Assembly: GCF_038396845.1 (NCBI RefSeq)
Contig: NZ_CP151587.1
Span: 62,001-126,000, forward strand
DNA length: 64,000 nucleotides
Origin: Gymnodinialimonas sp. 57CJ19
GTDB taxonomy: Bacteria > Pseudomonadota > Alphaproteobacteria > Rhodobacterales > Rhodobacteraceae
Reading direction: 5' to 3'
In this document: positions 17,494 through 25,947 of the stretch, in pieces
Layout of the letters: every line of letters begins with the position of its first letter
How positions within the stretch are numbered: the first letter of the stretch is position 1
Position numbers and translations under genes: made by a program
Notes under the pieces: generated by a model
What the model was told of the DNA's origin: nothing
The model's database searches: none
Seen by the model: only the letters and a program-made list of their open reading frames with translations

Positions 17494-18326
17494 TGACAGC
17501 CCAAGCGCCCCATCTCGGCCTGCGCTTCGGCAACCGACGCCGTGCCCGGGAAGCGCACGGCGACTTCCGCGAGCGTCAGGCAGGCTTCTTCCGGCTGGCC
17601 GATCTGCGCCAAGGCCACCCCAAGAGAGGTCAGCGCCGTGGGTGCCCGTGCGTCCTCGGGCCCGGCGGAGAACGCCGCAAGAAACGCCCGCGCGGCGGGG
17701 TTCCAACGGCCCTGATTGGCCTCGGCCTCTCCGCGCAGGTAGTGGGCATCGGCCGATAGAGGCGATCCGGGGTAGGTCTCGGTGAAGGACAAAAACAGCG
17801 TCGCGGCGTCGGTGTAATCGCCCGCCTCAAACGCGGCATTGGCCCGGTCGTAATCCGATTGCTCCGCCACCGCCAAGCCCGAGGGCTGCGGCGTGGAAGG
17901 CAACGGCGTTGCCTGAATAGCCGCCGTGCTGCCCCCACCGGAGGTGGGCGTCACCCCGCCCAAGGACGGCGTTTCTCCAAGCGAGCCAATGTCGCAACCC
18001 GGTTCCAATTCGCACAGGCGGAACTCCAGGTCACCGATCCGGTTCGTGCCATCACGCACCACGCTATCGACGTTAAGCTGTAATCGTTCCGTCAGGGATG
18101 TCAGCCGCGTCACCTCGGCCTCAATCGCGTTCACCCGGTCCAAGGTCGAGCCGCTGGCCCCAGAACCCGTCGCGCCGCCCGTCGTATTCAACTCGCTCCG
18201 CAGGCGCTGGATTTCGACGTAAAGCACCGACAGCTCCTGCCGGATGTCCGCCAAAGTCTGCGTGTTGTCCTGGGCCAGCGAAGGCCCCGCGATCAACGCA
18301 CAACAAACTGCCAATGCAAGACGCAT
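17490..18326 (-). CDS. cpoB: Cell division coordinator CpoB/YbgF (278 aa)
   Basis: Periplasmic Tol-Pal accessory protein that links outer-membrane constriction to peptidoglycan synthesis. It has a signal peptide (cleavage about SLA-QD, residue 18), an N-terminal coiled coil (about 25-95, with LADIRQELSVLYVEIQRLRS) for trimerisation, a Gly/Ser/Thr-rich linker with two cysteines (LCELEPGC), and three TPR units in the last 120 residues (FEAGDYTDAATLFLSFTETY). It starts 4 nt after pal and overlaps tilS by 4 nt. Confidence 0.94.
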   Translation of the reverse strand: MRLALAVCCALIAGPSLAQDNTQTLADIRQELSVLYVEIQRLRSELNTTGGATGSGASGSTLDRVNAIEAEVTRLTSLTERLQLNVDSVVRDGTNRIGDLEFRLCELEPGCDIGSLGETPSLGGVTPTSGGGSTAAIQATPLPSTPQPSGLAVAEQSDYDRANAAFEAGDYTDAATLFLSFTETYPGSPLSADAHYLRGEAEANQGRWNPAARAFLAAFSAGPEDARAPTALTSLGVALAQIGQPEEACLTLAEVAVRFPGTASVAEAQAEMGRLGCQ

Positions 18327-18330
18327 GCGA

Positions 18331-18846
18331 TCAGGCCCCCAAACCAGCAGAGATCACCGTCACAGCGCGACGGTTCTGGCTGTAGCATGCCTCGGTCGAG
18401 CAAATCTGAAGGGGGCGTTCTTTGCCGTAAGAAATCGTGCGCAGGCGCGAGTCTGGCACCCCTTGGCTCACAAGGTATTCCCGCACGGCCGACGCGCGGC
18501 GTGCGCCCAGGGCAAGGTTGTATTCCCGCGTGCCCTGCTCATCCGCGTGCCCTTCGATAAGGGCCGTGAACTCCGGGTTCGACAGCAACCACTGCGCTTG
18601 CCCCGCCAAAACGCCCTGCGCCTCGGACGACAGAGAGGATTGGTCCACGGCGAACAGAATGCGATCACCGACGACCGAGTTGAAGTAGGCGGGGCTTGTC
18701 GGGTCATTCACGCCGCCGGTGCCGATGCCATTCGCGGCAGCCCCTGCGCCTGCACCATCCACGTCACCGTTCAGGCCGCCTTGGGAACAGGCCGCAAGGG
18801 CAAGGGTTGCGACCACTAGGGTTGGTTTTAGGAAAGAAAAAGTCAT
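18331..18846 (-). CDS. pal: Peptidoglycan-associated lipoprotein Pal (171 aa)
   Basis: Outer-membrane lipoprotein that binds peptidoglycan and TolB. The signal peptide ends in the lipobox LAAC (Cys about residue 20), followed by a Gly/Ala-rich linker and an OmpA-like domain with DRILFAVDQSSLS and the meso-DAP binding segment IEGHADEQGTREYNLALGAR (about residues 95-115). A cysteine pair (QICSTEACYSQNRR) sits near the C-terminus, common in this group. Operon with tolB upstream (62-nt gap) and cpoB downstream. Confidence 0.96.
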   Translation of the reverse strand: MTFSFLKPTLVVATLALAACSQGGLNGDVDGAGAGAAANGIGTGGVNDPTSPAYFNSVVGDRILFAVDQSSLSSEAQGVLAGQAQWLLSNPEFTALIEGHADEQGTREYNLALGARRASAVREYLVSQGVPDSRLRTISYGKERPLQICSTEACYSQNRRAVTVISAGLGA

Positions 18847-18908
18847 GTGCTCTGATCCTCGGAGCTATTGTTTTGTTCAATATAGCATGGGCGGCTTGCC
18901 CGCGCCAA

Positions 18909-20246
18909 TTACGTTTGCAGCGGAGACCATGCCGGGTCGGATGCCATGCCGGGCGTTGCGACCCGTTGCAGGTTCCGCCCCGAGATATCCACCGAATAGA
19001 CCGCCGGTGCCCCATCATCGCCCGGCGTTTCGCGGGTAAACATGATGACGCGACCGTTCGGGGCCCAGGTCGGGCCTTCATCCAGGAAGGACGAGGTCAA
19101 CAAGCGTTCTTCCGAGCCATCGGTGCGCATCACGCCAATGTGGAAGCGCCCGTTTTCCTGTTTCGTGAAGGCGATGTAATCGCCCCTTGGCGACCAGACC
19201 GGTGTGCCATAGCGCCCCGTACCTGCGGAGATCCTGCGCGGCTCCCCTCCGGTTGCGGCCATCACATAGATCTGCTGTCCGCCCGAACGGTCGCTTTCAA
19301 AGGTGATCTCGCTGCCATCGGGCGAGAACGACGGTGCCGTTTCAATCGACGGTGCCTGCGTCAGGCGCGTGCGTGTGCCCGTTGCCAGATCAAGCGAATA
19401 GATATCGGTGTTAGACCCATCCACGAGGCTGAACACCACCGATTGACCATCCGGCGCGAAGCGCGGCGAGAAGGTCATGGTTTCCGCCGGGATCGCTTCC
19501 AGTGGGCGGCGCTGCACCGTGGCGACGTCCATGATGTAGACCTGCGGGAAGCCACTCTCATAGCTGGTATAGAGGATACGGTCACCCTGCGGCGAGAAGC
19601 GCGGGGCCAGAACGATGGCCCGGGAATCCGTGAGATACTGCACGTTCGCGCCATCGTAATCCATGATCGCCAAGCGCTTGAGGCGGGCGTTCTTGGGCCC
19701 CTCTTCTGCAATGAAAGCGACGCGGGTATCGAAGTACCCCCCCTCGCCCGTAATCCGCGAATAGACCTGATCGGCCACCGTATGGGCCATGCGCCGCCAG
19801 CTGTCGGCGGGGCCAACGAACTGCAACCCTTCACCCAGAGGCGCTTGGCTGAAGATATCAAACAGACGGAACCGCACGACGATCTGACCGTCATCGCGCA
19901 GCTCGACTTCACCGGTAATGAGCGCCTGCGCGTTGATCGCTTGCCAATCGGGATAAGCCACGGGGGCGCTAAAGTTGGTGATCTGGCTGATGTAGGCATC
20001 CTGCGGGATCTGCCGGAACAGGCCGGTGCCGCGTAGGTCAGCGGCAATCACTCGGCTGACGTCTGCGGCCACATCGCCCGCGTTGCCCTGGGGCAGAAAG
20101 GTGGGCAGCGCAAAGGGCAGTGGTTCAATCACCCCTTCGGTGATTTCCAACCGCAATGGGCCTGCCTGTGCAAAGGCAAAGCTTGGCAGAGCCGTGGATG
20201 CCGTCAAAGCCGAGGTGGCGCGAATAAACGTGCGGCGGTTCAACAT
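18909..20246 (-). CDS. tolB: Tol-Pal system beta-propeller protein TolB (445 aa)
   Basis: Periplasmic protein that shuttles between Pal and TolA. After an N-terminal mixed domain (about 30-170) come repeated propeller blades with the [19 protein letters not shown] motif. The signal sequence begins NRRTFIRA followed by a moderately hydrophobic stretch ending FAFA-QA near residue 26, which looks like a twin-arginine signal rather than a plain Sec signal. AAGGAGG lies 8 nt before the ATG. It is separated by 37 nt from the upstream TolA-C-like gene. Confidence 0.96.
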   Translation of the reverse strand: MLNRRTFIRATSALTASTALPSFAFAQAGPLRLEITEGVIEPLPFALPTFLPQGNAGDVAADVSRVIAADLRGTGLFRQIPQDAYISQITNFSAPVAYPDWQAINAQALITGEVELRDDGQIVVRFRLFDIFSQAPLGEGLQFVGPADSWRRMAHTVADQVYSRITGEGGYFDTRVAFIAEEGPKNARLKRLAIMDYDGANVQYLTDSRAIVLAPRFSPQGDRILYTSYESGFPQVYIMDVATVQRRPLEAIPAETMTFSPRFAPDGQSVVFSLVDGSNTDIYSLDLATGTRTRLTQAPSIETAPSFSPDGSEITFESDRSGGQQIYVMAATGGEPRRISAGTGRYGTPVWSPRGDYIAFTKQENGRFHIGVMRTDGSEERLLTSSFLDEGPTWAPNGRVIMFTRETPGDDGAPAVYSVDISGRNLQRVATPGMASDPAWSPLQT

Positions 20247-20283
20247 GTGTAACCTCCTTCAAGGAATTCCGATGGGGTACAGG

Positions 20284-21945
20284 TCATCTAATCCGCACCC
20301 CGCTATGATCAAAAATAAGCGTCGTTGGGGCCGTTGCCGCCTCTTGCGCGGTGGCCTCGGCACAGCCCATCAGCGCCGCATGGGCGGCCCTATAGGCCTG
20401 CTCTGCGGCGCCAGACACGACATGGGCAAACCCGGTCAGCCGGATGGAGGGGGCCGAGGGCATGTTGGTCTCGTCCAAAGCCACATCGACCGAAAGCTGC
20501 GCCCATTGCGCCTCTGCGGGCAGATCAGCCAAGCGCCAGCAAATCATCGCATCGTCCATCATCCGCGCTACCGCCCCGGCGTCAGGGGCGGGCAAGGCCA
20601 CGGGCGCATCCGGGTCCGTGACTTGCGCGTCCCTTTCGGGCAGGGCCGCAGGGGCCATGACAGGCGAGCGTACGGGGACAACGGGTGCCGCCCCGAACAC
20701 AACGGCGGCGTGTCCCTCAGCGAAAGGAAACGGCGGTTGGATCGTCCGCGCCATCGCGTCCGGGCCTTGCGCCAGCGCCGAGGGAGGCAAAGCAGACAAG
20801 GGGAACGGATCATGGGACGGCATGGCAGAACGCCCAAGCCGCGCCACGGCATCCGGCTGCGGGCTGGCAACGGGTAACAGCGCCGCAGAAAGCTGTGCCA
20901 CCTGCGGCGAGTCCAGCCTGGCGATTGCCTCCAACGCCCAAGGCCCTGAAGGATGCAGACGCGGCAGGATAGGGGCCTGATCCAAGGGCGGCATCACAAA
21001 GGCCACAGTCTGAACGACGGGCCGGGCATTGGTGGGGCTGGTGGACAGGTAGACGGCCGACGACGGTGTCGTAGCGCTTGGGTGCGCAGCGACCAAAGAC
21101 GCGGCTGCAAGCACCGGTACAGCCGCGGGCGCGGACAGGTCTCGCGCGGTGACCACGGGGGCGGACAAGACCGGCGACGGCACAATCGGGGCGGTCGCCT
21201 CGGGCAGAGCGCGCACGGGAACGGCAGAGACTGGCGCCGGCACTTCGGGCACATCCATCAAAGAGACCGGTGCCAAGGCCTCTTCCGGGGCGATGTCATG
21301 GGTTTGTGGCACCGTGCGGGGCGCTGCTGTCGTGATCGCGTGGGCGCTTGCTTGCAGCTCTGCGGCCAGCGCCTCAGCCATGGCGGCTGTAGCCTCGGCC
21401 TCGGGGCGCGGAGCGGGACGGCGCTCGGAAAGCGCGGCAATTTCCAGAGGGGGGTCTTCCGCGACCGGCGCGGGTGTTGGCTCAACGGTGACTGCGACGG
21501 TCGGCATCTCGGGGAGTGACGCAACGGACGCCACCTCAACCGCTGCGTCTGGCGCGAGGTCCACGGGCAGGGCCGCGACTTCTACCTCTTCTTCCACAGC
21601 AACATCCGCGACCGCACGGGCGGGGCGGGGCGTGGGCCGGGTATCCGGCACCGCGGGGCGCGCCGCTGTTGAAACCTCAACCGGCGGCGTCAAAAGGATC
21701 GAGGTTTCAGGAGCCGTCAGCACGATGACCGGCTCAGGGTCCGATGTGGCGCCCAACAAGGGACCGGACGCAGGGCCTGCGGAAATAAGCGGACCGGATG
21801 CGGGCGCTTCCAGCACCGGAGCGGGCGTGGCCGACGGTTCTGACAATCGGGGGTTGCCAATCCACCGCCCCGGCCGGTCTTGCAGGGCCGTCTGTGCCGC
21901 CAACGGTGCGGCTAAAATACTGAATACAATTACAAATCGGATCAT
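20284..21945 (-). CDS. Secreted Pro/Ala-rich protein with TolA-like C-terminal domain (553 aa)
   Basis: A signal peptide (about residues 1-18, ending LAAQ) leads into some 420 residues of low-complexity Ala/Pro/Val sequence with RPTPRPARAV-type stretches. The last 95 residues form a domain matching the end of tolA in this operon: conserved CW (MICWRLADLPAEAQW), a beta strand block, a helix and a second Cys (ALMGCAEAT). This is the layout of TolA domain III. It lacks a membrane anchor, so it would be free in the periplasm or bound to a partner. Overlaps the previous gene by ATGA. Function unknown; may modulate TolA-TolB/Pal contacts. Confidence 0.8.
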   Translation of the reverse strand: MIRFVIVFSILAAPLAAQTALQDRPGRWIGNPRLSEPSATPAPVLEAPASGPLISAGPASGPLLGATSDPEPVIVLTAPETSILLTPPVEVSTAARPAVPDTRPTPRPARAVADVAVEEEVEVAALPVDLAPDAAVEVASVASLPEMPTVAVTVEPTPAPVAEDPPLEIAALSERRPAPRPEAEATAAMAEALAAELQASAHAITTAAPRTVPQTHDIAPEEALAPVSLMDVPEVPAPVSAVPVRALPEATAPIVPSPVLSAPVVTARDLSAPAAVPVLAAASLVAAHPSATTPSSAVYLSTSPTNARPVVQTVAFVMPPLDQAPILPRLHPSGPWALEAIARLDSPQVAQLSAALLPVASPQPDAVARLGRSAMPSHDPFPLSALPPSALAQGPDAMARTIQPPFPFAEGHAAVVFGAAPVVPVRSPVMAPAALPERDAQVTDPDAPVALPAPDAGAVARMMDDAMICWRLADLPAEAQWAQLSVDVALDETNMPSAPSIRLTGFAHVVSGAAEQAYRAAHAALMGCAEATAQEAATAPTTLIFDHSGVRIR

Positions 21946-22439
21946 CGCGTCACCATACTTGCCGCATCGAAGATCATCTCGACCCGCTGCCAGATCGGAT
22001 GCGTTTCGGGCGGCAGATCAAGGCCCATTTCCGCACAGCGCATAATCGCCCGGAAGGCCGCGCCAAGGGCTTCTTCAGCGGCGTCTTGGGTGCCGTTTTC
22101 ATAATGGGTCATTTCGATGGATTCGCGGATCAATTGGCCTTCCGGCGTTGTCTCGAACGCGACGTTAATGCGAACCGCTAACGCTTCGTCGGCCAGGTTG
22201 GTGACGTTCCAGCAGCTGCGGATCGCGCCGGAAATCCGCGCGGCAATCGCGGCGCGATCAGGGGTGGCAGCCTCAACTTCTGTTTGCGCGACTTGTTCCT
22301 GCACGTCTGCCGCAGCGGTAGCCGCGGCGCGGTTCCGCTCCACCAGGTCATCGGGGCGCATCTGTGGCACCACATCGGCGGCAACGGGCGCCGCGCCAAG
22401 GGATGCAAGAAGGCTGAGGATCAGGGCAAATCGGGTCAT
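21942..22439 (-). CDS. Small secreted TolA domain-III-like protein (165 aa)
   Basis: Signal peptide of about 22 residues (cleavage near VAA-DV), a short charged linker, then a domain from about residue 65 that aligns with the TolA C-terminus: IRSCWNVTNLADEALAVRIN, a helix with EEALGAAFRAIMRC, and WQRVEMIFD near the end. Both cysteines of the TolA-III disulfide pattern are present. No membrane anchor and no long helical domain II. It overlaps tolA and the next TolA-C-like gene by 4 nt each (ATGA), so translation of the three is coupled. Probably a soluble periplasmic paralog made by duplication of the tolA 3' end. Confidence 0.82.
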   Translation of the reverse strand: MTRFALILSLLASLGAAPVAADVVPQMRPDDLVERNRAAATAAADVQEQVAQTEVEAATPDRAAIAARISGAIRSCWNVTNLADEALAVRINVAFETTPEGQLIRESIEMTHYENGTQDAAEEALGAAFRAIMRCAEMGLDLPPETHPIWQRVEMIFDAASMVTR

Positions 22440-23599
22440 CGCAGGCGCATTCCATCAGGGTTGAAGACCAGTTCAATCTGGCTCCAACGGTCGTAACTTT
22501 CGAGAGGCAGGTCAAAGCCGTTGGCACCACAGCGAATAATCGCGCGGCGGGCGGCCTCATAGGCTTGGCGGGCGGCGGCATCCGATCCACCTGAGGATTC
22601 AATCATGCGGATCGTGCCCGCATCAGGACGGGCATCGCGGGCCATGTCGAAGGCCAGCACCACGGTCGTCCCCAGTGCCTCGGTCGACAACGCGCCGACG
22701 TTCCAGCACGCCTGCACGGCGACGCGGAACCCGTCGCGCACCCCTTGCGACAGCGGCGGGCCAGAGGTCGCGGCGGGCGCAGGGGCCGGATCAGGCGCTG
22801 CCACGGCATCGGCCACGGCCGAAGCGATGGCAGCAGCCAAGGGGTCAGTTTCAGCCTCCGACGGCGTTTCGGTCGCCGCGGGTGTCTCTGCCGGGGTTTC
22901 AACCGGCGTTTCAGCCGCGACTTCCACGGGTTCTTCTACCGGTGCGGGCCGGGCCGGACGGGCTGTGGGCCGACGCGATGATGTCGGCCCCAGAGGTGCT
23001 GCGGCGGGCTCCTCCGCTTCGGTCACGATCTCGGTTGTGGCTTCCTCGGGCGCGGTGTCCGGGGTTTCCTCTACCGGCGTTTCTTCGGCCACCAGCGGTT
23101 CGGTGGGTTGCTCCAACACGTCGGGGGCGGTTTCCACATCGGGTTCAGGCAACGGGGCTGCGACGGGGGCCACGCGCGGCGCGCTGTCGGGGCGCGGCGT
23201 CGGCGACACCTGAGCGTCCGGCGCCCCGGGGGGCGGGGCCAAGGGGGCTACGTCGTCGATGACAGCGGTATCCGGCACGGGCTCTACCGGGACCGGCGTT
23301 TGCTCGGGCGGTGGGGCTTGGGTCTCGGCGGGGGTGTCCTGCGCCGGTGGCGGCGCTTCGGCGGCAGGGGCCGAGGTTTCTTCGGGCGTTGCGGGTTGCT
23401 CCAGCGCGGCGGGCTGCACGTCGGCCAGGGGTGCGGGGGCGGCGTTGGTCAGCGCGTCGAATTCCGCCACTGACATCAGCGTCACGCCTGTCACCTGAAA
23501 CTCTGCCTCGGGGCTGCGATCAAACAGCATGCCACCGAACACCACCCATGCGAGCAGTGCCAAGTGTGCTAGTCCAGAGGCATAGAGAGACCGGCGCAT
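22436..23599 (-). CDS. tolA: Tol-Pal system protein TolA (387 aa)
   Basis: Inner-membrane energy transducer. The N-terminal segment has one membrane helix with the SxxxH motif that contacts TolQR (ASGLAHLALL, S8 and H12). Domain II, residues about 50-290, is Pro/Ala/Glu/Thr-rich rather than the long Lys/Ala helix of enterobacteria. The C-terminal domain III starts near residue 290 (VQACWNVGALSTEALGTTVV ... RRAIIRCGANG) with both conserved cysteines. Seven nt separate it from tolR. Two downstream genes repeat its C-terminal domain. Confidence 0.93.
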   Translation of the reverse strand: MRRSLYASGLAHLALLAWVVFGGMLFDRSPEAEFQVTGVTLMSVAEFDALTNAAPAPLADVQPAALEQPATPEETSAPAAEAPPPAQDTPAETQAPPPEQTPVPVEPVPDTAVIDDVAPLAPPPGAPDAQVSPTPRPDSAPRVAPVAAPLPEPDVETAPDVLEQPTEPLVAEETPVEETPDTAPEEATTEIVTEAEEPAAAPLGPTSSRRPTARPARPAPVEEPVEVAAETPVETPAETPAATETPSEAETDPLAAAIASAVADAVAAPDPAPAPAATSGPPLSQGVRDGFRVAVQACWNVGALSTEALGTTVVLAFDMARDARPDAGTIRMIESSGGSDAAARQAYEAARRAIIRCGANGFDLPLESYDRWSQIELVFNPDGMRLR

Positions 23600-23606
23600 C
23601 GTCGCG

Positions 23607-24092
23607 TCACTCCCCTACTTCCGCGGCGCCATTCAGGCGCGGACCGCCCGCATCTGTGACCAGACCGATTTCCCGAAAGCCGCCCGCGTTCAGCGCACCC
23701 ATGACTTCCATCACCTGCTCGTAAGGGATGCCCCCATCGGCCCGCACGAAAATGCGCGGGCTGTCGCGTTCTGCGGCAATCGCTTGAAGGCGGGGAATAA
23801 TCTCGTACCGCGCGACTTCAGTGGTTTGCAGCATCACCCGACCATCGGCGGCGAGCGTCACGGTCAGCGGTTCTTCCTGCTCACTCGGCAAAGCTTCGGC
23901 AGAGGTATCGGGCAAGTCAATCGGCACGCCCACAGTCATCAGGGGGGCGGCGACCATGAAAATAATCAGAAGGCACAACATCACGTCCACAAATGGCGTG
24001 ACGTTGATTTCCGCCATGGGACGCGCGGCACTGCGGCGCCCCCTGCCCCGCCGACGGCCCCCGCCGCCGCGCTGTGCGACCGACGTGCCCAT
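23607..24092 (-). CDS. tolR: Biopolymer transporter TolR/ExbD family (161 aa)
   Basis: Part of the TolQR proton-driven motor in the inner membrane. A Gly/Arg-rich cytoplasmic N-terminus (about 1-27) is followed by the membrane helix with the motor motif INVTPFVDVMLCLLIIFM, where Asp36 is the conserved proton-carrying residue, then a periplasmic ExbD domain. It starts on the last base of the tolQ stop (TGATG). Confidence 0.96.
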   Translation of the reverse strand: MGTSVAQRGGGGRRRGRGRRSAARPMAEINVTPFVDVMLCLLIIFMVAAPLMTVGVPIDLPDTSAEALPSEQEEPLTVTLAADGRVMLQTTEVARYEIIPRLQAIAAERDSPRIFVRADGGIPYEQVMEVMGALNAGGFREIGLVTDAGGPRLNGAAEVGE

Positions 24093-24784
24093 CAGTCCAG
24101 CTGCCTGCTCAGCAGGGTCGAGAATTCGTCTGCAAAGCTTTCATAGGTGCCGATGATCCCATCGGCATCGTTGGACAATTTGTTGTAGAGGATCACCGCA
24201 GGGATCGCGGCCAGAAGGCCAAGGCCGGTAGCCAAAAGCGCCTCGGCAATGCCCGGTGCCACGACGGCAAGGGACGTTTGCCCGGAAATCGCGATCTCCT
24301 GGAACGCCCGCATGATGCCCCAGACGGTGCCGAACAGGCCCACGAAGGGCGCGGTCGCACCGGTGGTTGCCAGAAACGTCAAACCGTTTGTCATCCGCGC
24401 GGATTCCCGCGCAATAGCGACGTCCATGGAGCGGTCCACCCGCTGCTGCACGCCGGGGATCAACGCGCCGTCATCGCGCAGGGACCGACGCCATTCCGTC
24501 ATCCCCGCCACGAAGACCCGTTCCGAGGCCGAACCGGGCGCATCGGCCACCTTGTCATAGAACTCATCCAGCGGCTCACCGGACCAGAAGGCGACATCAA
24601 ACGCCGCCGCATTGGCCCGTGACCGCCGGAACATGGCGAATTTCGAGAAGGCAATTGCCCAGACCCAAACAGAGGCCACGATCAAAGCGATCATGACCAA
24701 CTGAACGATCAGGCTTGCACGAAAGAAAAGAGCGATGAGGGTAAAGTCCGCCTCAGTCGCCAACGCGAGCGTTTCCGTTTCCAT
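24092..24784 (-). CDS. tolQ: Tol-Pal motor protein TolQ (230 aa)
   Basis: MotA/TolQ/ExbB-family proton channel subunit. Three membrane segments are visible (about 17-40, 130-155, 168-195) with the conserved TGATAPFVGLFGTVWGIM block and the later GIAEALLATGLGLLAAIPAV. The ATG at 24784 gives the standard 230 residues; an upstream in-frame ATG at 24829 adds 15 residues not typical of TolQ. The 123-nt gap to ybgC may hold a secondary promoter, though no convincing one is seen. Confidence 0.96.
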   Translation of the reverse strand: METETLALATEADFTLIALFFRASLIVQLVMIALIVASVWVWAIAFSKFAMFRRSRANAAAFDVAFWSGEPLDEFYDKVADAPGSASERVFVAGMTEWRRSLRDDGALIPGVQQRVDRSMDVAIARESARMTNGLTFLATTGATAPFVGLFGTVWGIMRAFQEIAISGQTSLAVVAPGIAEALLATGLGLLAAIPAVILYNKLSNDADGIIGTYESFADEFSTLLSRQLD

Positions 24785-24907
24785 AAGTCTTCTGCTGTCC
24801 TCTGCCCCGGCCTCAACACCGTATGTCACGATAGGGCGCTGATTTTGATGCGCCTCAATTGGGCCTTAGTTTAGCAGGTCGGAAGGGCTATGGCGAATAA
24901 TTCCGTG

Positions 24908-25318
24908 TCACGGGCCATCACTTGCCGTAAGCGCTGTGACTTTTGCGCGAATATCCGCCGGAAGACGGGCCGCACGCCCTTGTGTGTTGAGGATAACGAC
25001 CTTGATCCGGGCCTGAAGCAGCACTTCTTCACCGCGCAGAATCCGCTGAGGCATGTCAAAACTGGCCCCTTTCAGCGTATCGAGTTGCGTCTCGACCACC
25101 AATTCATCGTCATAATTGGCGGGTTTCAGGTAGTCCGCCTCGACCCGGCGCACGGCAAAAACAAGACCCGACGCCTTCATGTCGAGTTGCGAAATCCCCG
25201 CCTCTCGGACCATCTCGGACCGGCCGCGCTCAAGGTATTTGAGGTAGTTTGCATAATAGACGATGCCCGCCAGATCGACGTCTTCGTAGTACACGCGCAG
25301 GGGCCAGCGATGGATCAT
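24908..25318 (-). CDS. ybgC: Tol-Pal associated acyl-CoA thioesterase YbgC (136 aa)
   Basis: Hotdog-fold thioesterase found at the head of most tol-pal operons. The active-site segment YYEDVDLAGIVYYANYLKYL carries the catalytic Asp15 and the following helix, and the C-terminal strands are complete. It acts on acyl-CoA or acyl-ACP in the cytoplasm, possibly tied to phospholipid metabolism. It overlaps the upstream hypothetical gene by ATGA. Confidence 0.95.
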   Translation of the reverse strand: MIHRWPLRVYYEDVDLAGIVYYANYLKYLERGRSEMVREAGISQLDMKASGLVFAVRRVEADYLKPANYDDELVVETQLDTLKGASFDMPQRILRGEEVLLQARIKVVILNTQGRAARLPADIRAKVTALTASDGP

Positions 25319-25947
25319 TGCGCCTGCCCCATCCGGGCGAATAGGCGCAAGGCGTGGGATTTGTCGGTGGCCGAAGCTGGCAAGACGGGATCGTAAGCGG
25401 CCCGAATGACTTCGGCGATCTCGGGCTTGAGCACGGCGGGGCCGTCTTCTTTCAGCACTGCCAGTGGAGAGGCGTCCTGGAACGCCGTATCGCTCCAGAG
25501 CACAATCGTCTGGACGATTTGCGACAGGGCGATTGTGTCGGCCCCGGCTTGCGACATGGCGGCATCCATACGGATGAAGACGAAAGCGGCCTTGATTGCG
25601 CCGTCTTCATCGAAACGGAAACTACGGTATTGATTGGCCTGCGCCGTTTTCAGGCGGGCAACCAAGGGGGTCACGTCCGGGATCAACCGGTCCAGATTGG
25701 GCGTCGCGGTCAACTCGTCCCAATCACGCAGGAAGAACACCATCAGGTTCGCGCCCAATTCGGCGTCTTGCTCGTCCATCTTGTGGCCGGCCAAAGCAAC
25801 GACCGCCTCTATCGCGCCTTTGAAGACCGAGATTGTGCTATCTTCCACGCCGAAGACAATCGGCACAATCGGACGCCCCCAACGGGCGAACAGGAACTGC
25901 CCGTCGGCCCGGGTGAACAGGGCTTCAACCTGCGCTGGATCGTTCAT
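25315..25947 (-). CDS. Conserved hypothetical protein of the ruv-tol operon (210 aa)
   Basis: Soluble protein without signal peptide, membrane helix or recognised motif. Alternating strands and helices (RWGRPIVPIVFGVEDSTISV, LIPDVTPLVARL, FRFDEDGAIKAAFVFIRMD) suggest an alpha/beta fold. It begins on the last base of the stop of the preceding secreted-protein gene (TAATG) and overlaps ybgC by 4 nt, so it is translationally coupled to Tol-Pal genes. It is probably a Rhodobacterales-specific protein; function unknown. Confidence 0.8.
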   Translation of the reverse strand: MNDPAQVEALFTRADGQFLFARWGRPIVPIVFGVEDSTISVFKGAIEAVVALAGHKMDEQDAELGANLMVFFLRDWDELTATPNLDRLIPDVTPLVARLKTAQANQYRSFRFDEDGAIKAAFVFIRMDAAMSQAGADTIALSQIVQTIVLWSDTAFQDASPLAVLKEDGPAVLKPEIAEVIRAAYDPVLPASATDKSHALRLFARMGQAQ

